From: Polaromonas sp.
Lineage (GTDB): Bacteria; Pseudomonadota; Gammaproteobacteria; Burkholderiales; Burkholderiaceae_C
DNA: 51,616 nucleotides
NCBI GenBank assembly: GCA_028292745.1
Contig: JAQGLT010000152.1
Coordinates: 1 to 51,616 of the forward strand
Direction: 5' to 3'
Below the pieces are notes generated by a model. The model did no database searches. It was not told where the DNA came from and saw nothing but the letters and a program-made list of their open reading frames with translations. The position numbers and the translations under genes are program-made. Below are positions 40,226 to 48,045 of this stretch, one piece after another; the stretch's first letter is position 1, and the number at the start of each line of letters is the position of its first letter.

Positions 40226-40705
40226 ATGGACTCACTTTCGCTTTTACCGCCAGATCGCTTCATGAGTCCCCACAGATCAGTCAAAGAACGTTTTTTTCAT
40301 GCGCTCGGCTTTGAGTTTCTTGCAATTGCCATTTGCGCGCCGCTGGGGGCCTGGCTGCTGGGCTACCCGCTGACGCACATCGGTTTGCTGACGCTGATGA
40401 TCTCGCTTATTGCAATGACTTGGAACATGGGATTCAACGCGCTGTTCGATCGTGCGCAGCACCGCCTGGGTTTTGACCGCACATTGCTGGTGCGTGCCCT
40501 GCACGCCCTTCTCTTTGAAATCGGCCTGCTGCTGGCGGTGGTGCCCCTGGCCGCCTGGTGGCTGGGCATTGGCCTATGGGAAGCTTTCGTGCTGGATGTG
40601 GGGATAGCGCTGTTTTTCCTGCCCTATACCTTCGTGTTTAACTGGACCTATGACCATCTGCGTGAGTGGCTCGTCCACCGAAAAATCGGCCGCGCGCAAG
40701 CCTAG
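40226..40705 (+). CDS. PACE-type multidrug/biocide exporter
   Basis: A 159-residue membrane protein (from the ATG at 40226) or 147 residues (ATG at 40262); neither start has a good ribosome site. Two bacterial transmembrane pair (BTP) domains are visible: K-E-R-F-F-H-A-L-G-F-E and L-H-A-L-L-F-E-I-G-L, each followed by a second membrane segment, four in all. PACE (AceI-like) proteins export chlorhexidine and related biocides by proton exchange. Confidence in the family is good; the substrate is inferred. Confidence 0.87.
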   Translation: MDSLSLLPPDRFMSPHRSVKERFFHALGFEFLAIAICAPLGAWLLGYPLTHIGLLTLMISLIAMTWNMGFNALFDRAQHRLGFDRTLLVRALHALLFEIGLLLAVVPLAAWWLGIGLWEAFVLDVGIALFFLPYTFVFNWTYDHLREWLVHRKIGRAQA

Positions 40706-40760
40706 TGCAACCCTGTTGACTCAAGCAGGCACTTGCGCGCTGGACTGGCAGGCTCAGGCA

Positions 40761-41069
40761 TCAGGCAAGCCCCGTCAGCTTGAAGGTCGTGACGAACAGC
40801 GCGCTGCCGGCAATCGTCCAGGCCAAGTTTTCCGGCTTGGCTTCGCGTCCCATAAAGTGGGCGCAGATCTCGACAATAAAACCGATCAGAACCGGGATCA
40901 GAGCGGCCGCCGTCATACCCAGCGGCAGTGCCAGGGCGGCACAGATGAAGCCCGCAAAAAAGTAAATGAACGGCGCAAAGGTCGACAGGAATGATTCTTT
41001 TCGCTCCCCACGCTTGTTTGCCATGCCCGAAAGCCAATTCATTGAATGAAAAGATGGTCCGGTTGACAT
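40761..41069 (-). CDS. small membrane protein of unknown function
   Basis: A 102-residue protein with a polar N-terminus and about two to three hydrophobic segments (residues ~32-50, 53-70 and 83-100). I do not recognise the family. AAGGAG about eight bases before the ATG supports expression. Transcribed opposite to the PACE gene, with an AT-rich palindromic AATTTAAATT upstream that may be part of its promoter. Confidence 0.75.
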   Translation of the reverse strand: MSTGPSFHSMNWLSGMANKRGERKESFLSTFAPFIYFFAGFICAALALPLGMTAAALIPVLIGFIVEICAHFMGREAKPENLAWTIAGSALFVTTFKLTGLA

Positions 41070-41365
41070 AGCGAAACTCCTTGTGGTTTGGTGAAACTTC
41101 AGTGTGCACTAATTCACGGAAATGCCGAGCCTCAATAAGGGGCGCAAATTTAAATTGCGAATTTGGCTTACCTTAAATAGGGGATGCAGGGCCGCTGGCC
41201 CCCTGGGCGGTGAACCGCCTTTCACAGCGACCAGGCCCTTGGGGGCTGCTCTTGCGGGAAACGCTGTCCCCAAACCCTGTCAACCCTGAATTTCCGGCTT
41301 GCTCCGCACCCCTGACCCTGAAGGCCGAACAGCGGGCAGTTAGCCGATGCGGCTTTGGCGGACCG

Positions 41366-42190
41366 TCAGGATGCAATCGTGCTGCCCAGGTCCAGGGTGC
41401 TGGACTTGACACGCTCAAACTGAAGCGATCCGGCCTGGTAGTCCCAGCGCTCCAGCTGGCAGCTGCCCGGAAGCGCGTCCGCGCTCGCATAGCGCAGCAG
41501 GTTGACCGAATTGGGAATGCCTTCGCGCACCCGGGTTGACAGCGCGGTGCCGGCCTGCACGCCCCAAAGCCGGCGCTCCAGGCCCGCCACGCTCGCGGCC
41601 AGATCGCACACATACGGCAGGTGGATATGGCCGCCCATCACAATGTCGGCGCCAGCCCGCGCCCAGGCCCGGATAGCGGGCTCCCAACCGCGAAGCCGGT
41701 CATGCTCGTCGCCGGCATCCAGGACATGCACTGGCTGATGGACCACCACGATGCGCAGCTGACCCGGTTTGGCCTGCGCCAGTTCAGCGACCACCCGGTC
41801 AATCTGCGCGGCCGACACCTCACCGTTTTTATGCCGCCAGCGTCGCGTGGTCTTGACGCCCACCACCTGCAGCAAAGGGGTTGAAATGGTGTTTTCCAGC
41901 GCCGGGCCAAAGGCGCGCAGGTAGCGTGCGTAAGGCCGGAAAAACCGCTCGAAGGGGTTGAACAAGGCGATGTCGTGGTTGCCGGGAATCGCCAGCATGT
42001 GGGGAATCGCCAGCTGGTCGCAAAATTCCCGCGCATGGGAAAACTCGGCGACTTGCGCGCGCTGCGTGATGTCACCCGAGAGCACCAGCACATCAGGCTG
42101 TTGCTCCCTGGCCATCTGCGCCAACGCGTGCATCACCGCTGGCTGGACCGTGCCGAAATGAGGATCTGAAATCTGCAGCAGGCTTGTCAC
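41366..42190 (-). CDS. metallophosphoesterase
   Basis: A 274-residue calcineurin-like phosphoesterase with all metal motifs: S-D-P-H-F-G-T, S-G-D-I-T-Q-R, G-N-H-D and G-G-H-I-H-L-P. It may act on cyclic nucleotides (CpdA-like), but the substrate is not fixed by sequence. The GTG at 42190 has GAGGA eight bases upstream and starts about 10 bases after the diacylglycerol-kinase-like gene, so the two form an operon. Confidence 0.9.
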   Translation of the reverse strand: MTSLLQISDPHFGTVQPAVMHALAQMAREQQPDVLVLSGDITQRAQVAEFSHAREFCDQLAIPHMLAIPGNHDIALFNPFERFFRPYARYLRAFGPALENTISTPLLQVVGVKTTRRWRHKNGEVSAAQIDRVVAELAQAKPGQLRIVVVHQPVHVLDAGDEHDRLRGWEPAIRAWARAGADIVMGGHIHLPYVCDLAASVAGLERRLWGVQAGTALSTRVREGIPNSVNLLRYASADALPGSCQLERWDYQAGSLQFERVKSSTLDLGSTIAS

Positions 42191-42200
42191 GGTGCCGTCC

Positions 42201-43172
42201 TCATTCCACTTCTGCCAGTTCGGACGATGCGGGAACGAGCAGCAGCAAGGGTTCAGGCGCGACCTCAAAAACCAAGGGTGTCCGCATCCATGCCACCTCG
42301 CCGTCCAAGGCAACCTTGATGCGTTTCATTTTTTTGGGTGCCACCATGATGCGGCGAAATGAAAAGGTCTGAATGTTCTCGGCCTCTCCCAGCCGGCCCA
42401 GCAAACCGCGCAGGAGCAGGCCGTAGAGGGCCAGCGTGCCAATGGGCCGCACGGCGATGCCTGTCAGCAGGCCTTGCGCCACGGCTTCGGCATGTGCTTC
42501 ATTGATGCCGGCCTGCACCAGTTGCAAGCGGTTGTTCCCCACGAACAGCGTTGGTGTGCGAAGCGATGCCGCCTGCCCGTCCGACTCAATGCGAAGCTGA
42601 AGCTGGTGCCGCGACTGCAGCAGGGTTGCCACGCCCGAGAGTAAAGCCACGAAACGGCTGCGCCCCAGCTGCTGCTTCCAGACTTCACGGTCCTCAAGGA
42701 TTTGAGGGTACAAGCCGACGCTGGCATTCACCAGAAACAACCTGCCGTTGACCAGTCCGACCTGCACCTGGGAAATAGTGGCATTCATCAGTGCGCGGCA
42801 GGCTTTGTCGGTGTCTTGCGAGATGGCATTGTCACGGCCGAAGTAATTGAACGTGCCCTGGGGCAGCACGCCGAAAGGACAGCCGCTGCCCAGCACCACA
42901 CCGGCAACCGAACTGAGCGTGCCGTCGCCTCCAGCAGCGACCACGACGCCTTTGCGCGTTTTTGCAAGGTCCACGGCACGCCTGGCCAGCACCTCGATGG
43001 GCTCGGACCCGTCAAACTGCAAGAACTGGTGCGCACGTCCGCTTTCCGCGAAAACACGGCCCATCGTCTGCTTTTCCTCTTCCGTGTCACGGTGGCCCGA
43101 GCCTACGTTGATGACAATGAAAAGCGGCCCATGGCGGGCCGCTTCGCTGGCAGATTCTTTGTTTTCAGTCAT
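42201..43172 (-). CDS. diacylglycerol kinase family (DagK-like) lipid kinase
   Basis: A 323-residue DAGK-catalytic-domain protein. The nucleotide motif is A-A-G-G-D-G-T-L-S-S-V-A-G, and the second conserved motif is L-P-Q-G-T-F-N-Y-F-G-R-D. The N-terminal N-V-G-S-G-H fits the phosphate-binding segment. It likely phosphorylates a lipid or sphingoid base; the substrate is unknown. The ATG at 43172 gives the expected start. Downstream metallophosphoesterase is coupled. Confidence 0.88.
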   Translation of the reverse strand: MTENKESASEAARHGPLFIVINVGSGHRDTEEEKQTMGRVFAESGRAHQFLQFDGSEPIEVLARRAVDLAKTRKGVVVAAGGDGTLSSVAGVVLGSGCPFGVLPQGTFNYFGRDNAISQDTDKACRALMNATISQVQVGLVNGRLFLVNASVGLYPQILEDREVWKQQLGRSRFVALLSGVATLLQSRHQLQLRIESDGQAASLRTPTLFVGNNRLQLVQAGINEAHAEAVAQGLLTGIAVRPIGTLALYGLLLRGLLGRLGEAENIQTFSFRRIMVAPKKMKRIKVALDGEVAWMRTPLVFEVAPEPLLLLVPASSELAEVE

Positions 43173-43262
43173 CCAAAAAGCATAGGCGCCGCAACGCGAT
43201 CTTGCTGTCAGCCAAGCGCGCATTAGGCCGGCATCAACCGCCCGTTCAGGCCGGCGGGCTCT

Positions 43263-43994
43263 TTACGGGCGCACGGGCAGCGGCGTCATTTGCACCGAGC
43301 CGGAAATAGTCACGACCACCGTGCTTTTACCGGCTTCCACCGGAACAGCCGCCTCGGCCATGTCCGCTGATTTGGCAGCCATGGCCATCATGCGTGGGCG
43401 CGGCATGCCCTGGTCATTCGCATTGACCGCCACCTCGCGCAGCGCATACCCCCCAAAGCCAAAGCCCTTCGCAATTTCGCCCGCCTTGGCCTGAAAGCGC
43501 TCAATCGCCTGCGTCTGGGCTTGCGCCTCGGCATTCGCGCGCTGTTCGCGGCTCAGACTGAAACTGACGCTGCCCAGCGTCAGGCTTTGCATCTTTGCAG
43601 CCAAATTGGTGATGCGGGAAAAGTCCTTGCCCTCCAGCACGAGTTCGGTCGAGCCTTGCCAGCCGTTGATTTTTCCGTCCTTGCCATAATGCGGGTACAG
43701 GCTGAAATTGCCGGTTCGCACGTCCATCAACCCCGGAGACGCCGACTGCCTGGCCTGCGTCAAGGCACTGTCGAGCGCCTGCCTGAGCTGGTTCTGCACC
43801 GCCTCGGCGCTGGCGCCGTCACGTGCGGTCGTCATCGAGATGGACAGCGTATCTTGCTGCACCTCCACCGAACCGCTGGCTGAAAGCTGGGCCACATTCC
43901 TCAGCGGATCAGCCTGGATTGTCTGGGCAAAAAGGCCTGTAACGCTTGCAGTCATTGCGCAGATAGCTATTATTTTAGTAGCAAACTTGATCAT
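43263..43994 (-). CDS. SIMPL domain periplasmic protein
   Basis: A 243-residue protein of the SIMPL (DUF541, BP26/OMP28) family, periplasmic or envelope-associated, function unknown though some members guard against oxidative stress. The signal peptide runs to about residue 24. The SIMPL core includes V-E-V-Q-Q-D-T-L-S-I-S and L-S-R-E-Q-R-A-N-A-E-A-Q-A. ATG at 43994; an in-frame GTG at 44009 is less likely. Nearly all the signal peptide is encoded by a dispersed repeat copy (43934-43981). Confidence 0.88.
   Translation of the reverse strand: MIKFATKIIAICAMTASVTGLFAQTIQADPLRNVAQLSASGSVEVQQDTLSISMTTARDGASAEAVQNQLRQALDSALTQARQSASPGLMDVRTGNFSLYPHYGKDGKINGWQGSTELVLEGKDFSRITNLAAKMQSLTLGSVSFSLSREQRANAEAQAQTQAIERFQAKAGEIAKGFGFGGYALREVAVNANDQGMPRPRMMAMAAKSADMAEAAVPVEAGKSTVVVTISGSVQMTPLPVRP
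43934..43981 (-). repeat. dispersed repeat, copy 9 (encodes SIMPL signal peptide)
   Basis: On the minus strand it reads CTA, N7, AATAGC, N4, TGCGC, N8, CAAGCG, N5, GGCC. The SIMPL gene reads it as A-T-K-I-I-A-I-C-A-M-T-A-S-V-T-G, the hydrophobic core of its signal peptide. Confidence 0.8.
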
Positions 43995-44374
43995 GTCATC
44001 AACTTTCACGGATAAAGAAAAAATAGACTTCCCTGGCTTGGCAAGGTCGCGGCGCTTGGGCTGGCGCCCTCAAGCCATGCCTCAGGGCCATGCAGGAGCG
44101 GTTTGCGCACCGTAGCACAGGGCCGTCAGACAGGGGGGCGACTGCTTGCCAGGCGGTAATAGACGGGCTGAGGAACGATGCTGTCAAGCCCGGCAATGCG
44201 TGAATCAACCGATGCCCGTGCCAGGCAAGCCTGGAAAATCCTGCCTGTGCCTGTAGGCTCGACTGAAATGCATGAATTGGAAACGATTGCAATAAAAAGT
44301 TTTTTTGAGTAAATAAAAAGACATTTATTCTTTTCCGCCTTCAAAATGGCTCTGTTACAAATTAACGGATCATC
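43995..44374. other. intergenic region before the OmpR/EnvZ pair
   Basis: 380 bases between divergent SIMPL and ompR genes. A weak promoter may be TTGCAA (44287-44292), 17-base spacer, TAAATA (44310-44315), before ompR. The rest shows no gene, repeat copy or terminator. Confidence 0.4.
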
Positions 44375-45112
44375 ATGCTTCAAGCTCAAACCAATGCCCG
44401 TGCCGACAAGATCTTGATTCTTGACGATGACGCACGTATTCGCGACCTGCTGCGCCGCTACCTGGCACAGGAAGGTTTTGATGTCATTCTTGCGGAAGAC
44501 AGCAAGGCGCTCAATCGCATCATGCTGCGCGACGCGGTCGACCTGATCGTGCTCGATCTGATGATGCCTGGCGAGGACGGCCTGTCGATCTGCCGACGGC
44601 TTCGCGCAGCCAATGACCGCACGCCCATCATCATGCTGACAGCCAAGGGCGAGGATGTGGACCGCATAGTCGGCCTTGAAGTCGGAGCGGACGACTACCT
44701 GGCCAAGCCCTTCAATCCGCGCGAACTGCTGGCGCGCATCCATGCAGTGCTGCGCCGCCGCCCCACCGCCGAGGTGCCCGGCGCGCCGTCGAGCGACCAG
44801 GAAGTGATCACGTTCGGGCCGTTCTCGTTCGACATGAGTCTGCGCACGCTGCAAAAAAATGGCGAGGACCTGCCGCTGACGACCGGCGAATTCGCCATGC
44901 TCAAGACCCTGGTTCGACATCCGCGCCAGCCGCTTTCGCGTGAAAAGCTGGCGCAACTCGCCCGTGGCCGGGAGTTCGAGCCGTTTGACCGCAGCCTGGA
45001 CGTGCAGGTCTCGCGCCTGCGCAAACTGATCGAGACCGACGCGGCGGTTCCGCGTTACATCCAGACCGTGTGGGGCATTGGCTACGTCTTCGTGCCGGAC
45101 GGAAACAGCTAA
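44375..45112 (+). CDS. ompR: OmpR-type response regulator
   Basis: A 245-residue two-component regulator. The receiver domain has D17-D18-D19, the phospho-acceptor D61 in V-L-D-L-M-M-P-G-E-D-G, and the conserved Lys in L-A-K-P-F-N-P-R-E. The C-terminal winged helix (about residues 140-240) ends in G-I-G-Y-V-F. Sequence such as G-L-S-I-C-R-R-L-R and K-G-E-D-V-D-R-I-V-G-L-E is very close to enterobacterial OmpR. The sensor kinase follows by about 140 bases. Confidence 0.92.
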   Translation: MLQAQTNARADKILILDDDARIRDLLRRYLAQEGFDVILAEDSKALNRIMLRDAVDLIVLDLMMPGEDGLSICRRLRAANDRTPIIMLTAKGEDVDRIVGLEVGADDYLAKPFNPRELLARIHAVLRRRPTAEVPGAPSSDQEVITFGPFSFDMSLRTLQKNGEDLPLTTGEFAMLKTLVRHPRQPLSREKLAQLARGREFEPFDRSLDVQVSRLRKLIETDAAVPRYIQTVWGIGYVFVPDGNS

Positions 45113-45253
45113 GCGGCATTCATCACGCTGTTCAAGCAGCCTGGCGCTGGCTGGGTAAGTGCCGATTCGGTTCATGGCGCCGCCACTGCACAATGGCAAC
45201 GGGCCTGATCCGCCCGCGCCTTTTCAAATCCCCAAGCTCGTCCACTGTCCGCA

Positions 45254-46630
45254 ATGCAATCTTTCGAATCCTCCCGCCTGGAAACCACTCCCGTGCCCCT
45301 GGAGTCCCGGCCGCGCCGGGGCATCAACCTGTTCTGGCGCACCTTCTTCTTCCTGGCACTGCTGCTGTTCGGCTCCATCGTGGCTTGGCTGCAAACATTT
45401 CGCACCCTGGAAACCGAGCCGCGCGCGGTTCAGAATGCGCAGCAGCTCGCCACGGTGGTGAACCTGACCCGCGCGGCGCTTCGGTATTCCGACGCCGCCG
45501 CGCGGGCTTCGCTGATCAAGACGCTGGCCGAGGAAGAGCATGTCCGCATCACGCGGCATGAACCCAAGGACAAATTCGATCTGTTCGTGAGCGACGAATA
45601 CAGCGCCCGCATCGCGCAGGAGCTGACCGCAAGGCTCGGTCCGGGCACCGTGGTTGCCAGCAATGTCAACGGCCAGAAGGGCTTGTGGATCGGTTTTTCA
45701 ATCGCCGAAGACGCCTACTGGCTGCTGACGGACACATCGCGCCTGGGGCCTTCGCGCACCAGCACCTGGGCGATCTGGCTCATGACGGCAGCGGCGTTCT
45801 CGCTGGCGGGGGCGGCCGTGATTGCCCGCCTCATCAACCAGCCGCTCAAGCAGCTGTCATTCGCCGCCAGCCGGATGCGCGATGGCGATTTCGATGCCAG
45901 CCGACTCGATGAGCAGGTGGCGACCAGCGAAATCCGCGAGGTCAACATCGGCTTTAACCGCATGGCGGCGCAACTCTCCAAAATCGAGCAGGACCGCGTC
46001 GTGATGCTGGCGGGCATCTCGCATGACCTGCGCACGCCCCTGGCGCGCCTGCGCCTGGAAACCGAGATGAGCGTGGCAGACCCGGATGCGCGCGACCACA
46101 TGGCCGCCGACATTGCCCAGCTGGACGCCATCATTGATAAATTCCTGGACTATGCCCGACCCGAGCCGGCCCATCTGGAGCCGATCTCGCTCAATGACGT
46201 GGTCGACGCCGCGCTCTACCCGGTGGCCGAATACCCCGACATGCGGGTTACCGTGAGCATGCCGGAGGGCATCAAGGTGCTGGCCGACCGGGTGGACCTG
46301 TCGCGTGTCATTGCCAACCTGCTGGAGAATTCGCGGCGCTACGGCAAATCGGACGACACCGGCATTGCCCTGGTGGACATTTCCGCCCGCATCAGCGATG
46401 CCTGGGTGCTGATCAAGGTGCGCGACCACGGCAAGGGCGTTGCCCCCGCCATGCTGTCCCGCCTCACCAATCCTTTTTTCCGGGGCGATTCTGCCCGCAC
46501 CGCCGCCACGGGCGCAGGCCTGGGGCTGGCGATTGCCGAAAAAACCATCATTCGCATGGGCGGCATGTTCAGCCTGGCCAACACCACGTCGGGTGGGCTG
46601 GCGGCCCACATCAAGCTGCGGCGGGGCTGA
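45254..46630 (+). CDS. envZ: EnvZ-like sensor histidine kinase
   Basis: The partner of the upstream regulator, 458 residues. Membrane segments lie at about residues 28-47 and 172-192 with a periplasmic sensor domain between, then a HAMP domain (~193-245), the H-box with H257 in G-I-S-H-D-L-R-T-P-L, the N-box I-A-N-L-L-E-N-S-R-R-Y, and G-boxes D-H-G-K-G-V-A and G-A-G-L-G-L-A-I. It signals osmotic or envelope cues to OmpR in relatives; the signal here is inferred. It converges with ispF. Confidence 0.9.
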   Translation: MQSFESSRLETTPVPLESRPRRGINLFWRTFFFLALLLFGSIVAWLQTFRTLETEPRAVQNAQQLATVVNLTRAALRYSDAAARASLIKTLAEEEHVRITRHEPKDKFDLFVSDEYSARIAQELTARLGPGTVVASNVNGQKGLWIGFSIAEDAYWLLTDTSRLGPSRTSTWAIWLMTAAAFSLAGAAVIARLINQPLKQLSFAASRMRDGDFDASRLDEQVATSEIREVNIGFNRMAAQLSKIEQDRVVMLAGISHDLRTPLARLRLETEMSVADPDARDHMAADIAQLDAIIDKFLDYARPEPAHLEPISLNDVVDAALYPVAEYPDMRVTVSMPEGIKVLADRVDLSRVIANLLENSRRYGKSDDTGIALVDISARISDAWVLIKVRDHGKGVAPAMLSRLTNPFFRGDSARTAATGAGLGLAIAEKTIIRMGGMFSLANTTSGGLAAHIKLRRG

Positions 46631-46681
46631 TGCCGCCAACAAGGCGCCAGCGGCGCGTGGCGCAAAAAAATGAGTCAAATA

Positions 46682-46729
46682 CCTGCCCAGCGCAATGGCA
46701 GCAAGGGTTTGTTGCTATTAATAAAGTAG
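46682..46729 (-). repeat. dispersed repeat, copy 10 (across the ispF stop codon)
   Basis: On the minus strand CTA-N7-AATAGC is exact; the distal blocks are degenerate but spaced correctly. ispF reads the start as CTA-CTT-TAT-TAA, so the repeat supplies its last residues and stop, as in the amidase. Confidence 0.5.
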
Positions 46730-47236
46730 CACAACCGCCCGTGCTTCCAGGCTCAGGCCCTGCCCGACAGGCCCCAGCTTTTCAGCCGTCTTGGCCTTGA
46801 CATTGACGCGGCCTGCCTCCAGCCCCAGCGCCTGGGCAATGCAGGCCCGCATGGCCGGAATATGCGGCGCCAGGCGCGGGGCCTGCGCCACGATGGTGCT
46901 GTCGATGTTGCCGATGCGGTGGCCTTGCGCGGCCAGCAGCCGCCCGGTTTCACGCAGCAGCGCCAGGGAATCGGCGCCCTTGTAGCGCGCGTCCGTATCG
47001 GGGAAGTGGCTGCCGATATCGCCCAGCCCCGCCGCGCCCAGCAGGGCATCGATGATCGCGTGCAGCAGCACGTCGGCATCCGAATGCCCCAGCAGGCCCA
47101 GCGTGTGCGCCACCTCGACACCGCCCAGCACGAGCTTGCGCCCGGGCACCAGGGCATGGGTATCCCAGCCCTCCCCAATGCGGAAAGGGGGAAGTGGGGC
47201 AAGCGGGACAAGTGGGGCATTCGGAACTGAACTCAT
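46718..47236 (-). CDS. ispF: 2-C-methyl-D-erythritol 2,4-cyclodiphosphate synthase
   Basis: IspF closes the cyclodiphosphate ring in the non-mevalonate isoprenoid pathway. The zinc ligands D25-T-H27 and H59 are spaced as in E. coli (D8, H10, H42), with H-S-D-A-D between. The 172 residues include a proline-rich N-terminal extension (about 16 residues) that is probably disordered. The ATG overlaps the ispD stop (ATGA). The C-terminal L-L-Y and stop come from a dispersed repeat copy. Confidence 0.95.
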   Translation of the reverse strand: MSSVPNAPLVPLAPLPPFRIGEGWDTHALVPGRKLVLGGVEVAHTLGLLGHSDADVLLHAIIDALLGAAGLGDIGSHFPDTDARYKGADSLALLRETGRLLAAQGHRIGNIDSTIVAQAPRLAPHIPAMRACIAQALGLEAGRVNVKAKTAEKLGPVGQGLSLEARAVVLLY

Positions 47237-48015
47237 GAAACTTGGGCTTTCGCGTCGTTGAAAATTGAAGGCACCAACGGCCCGCGCGTTGCGCTCGTAC
47301 CGTCGCGGCTCGACAAAATGGCATCGGCCAGCGCAAAGTCTTCCGGGTAGGTCACCTTGAAGTTCTGGGCGCTTCCAGCCACCAGCATCGGCGCCAGGCC
47401 CAGGGCCTCGATGGCGCCGGATTCATCGGTCACGCCGCTGCCGGCCGCCTCCAGCGCCTGCGCCAGCAAGCCGATGCGAAACATCTGCGGCGTTTGCGCC
47501 AGCCATTTACCGGTGCGGTCCAGCGTGCCGCTCACACGCCCGGCCTCCTCGGTCTTGAGCGTATCGGGCAGTTTGTGCGCCAGCAGCCCGCCCACGCGGT
47601 CATGCTGGCAGGCGTCGATCAACTGGTCGATCTGCTCAGCAGTAATCAGGCAGCGGGCAGCATCATGCACCAGCACCCAGTCTTGCGGTTCAGCTCCGGC
47701 CTGGCGCAGTGCCTGCAGGCCGCCGCGCGCGCTGTCGGCCCGGCTGGCACCGCCGCACGCGGCCACCTGAAATGATTTGTTTGCCATCGTGTCAAAAAAC
47801 ACGTCGCCCGGCGCCACGACGACCAGCGTGCGGGCAATGCGCCCGACCGCCGCGAAAGCGGCCAGGGTGTGCAGCACCAGGGCCTTGCCGGCAACCGGCT
47901 GGTATTGCTTGGCCAGTCCCGAGGCTGAAATGCCTGCCCGGCTGCCCTGGCCGGCACACGGAATCAGGGCAAAAAAACGGGCGCTGGGGCGGTTATCGGC
48001 GGGGTCGGTCGTCAT
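47233..48015 (-). CDS. ispD: 2-C-methyl-D-erythritol 4-phosphate cytidylyltransferase
   Basis: IspD attaches CMP to methylerythritol phosphate, two steps before IspF. The nucleotidyltransferase start [11 protein letters not shown] and the metal-binding V-H-D-A-A-R-C-L motif are present; Q-Y and Q-T-P-Q-M-F complete the site. Length is 260 residues from the ATG at 48015. Its start codon lies only 30 bases from the divergent mfd start. Confidence 0.95.
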   Translation of the reverse strand: MTTDPADNRPSARFFALIPCAGQGSRAGISASGLAKQYQPVAGKALVLHTLAAFAAVGRIARTLVVVAPGDVFFDTMANKSFQVAACGGASRADSARGGLQALRQAGAEPQDWVLVHDAARCLITAEQIDQLIDACQHDRVGGLLAHKLPDTLKTEEAGRVSGTLDRTGKWLAQTPQMFRIGLLAQALEAAGSGVTDESGAIEALGLAPMLVAGSAQNFKVTYPEDFALADAILSSRDGTSATRGPLVPSIFNDAKAQVS

Positions 48016-48045
48016 CGCCTCATCATAAATTCTAAAATCGGGCCG

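Noticed and set aside
44126..45199. A 357-residue minus-strand frame over ompR
   Set aside because: It covers the coding strand of a well-supported response regulator and resembles no family.
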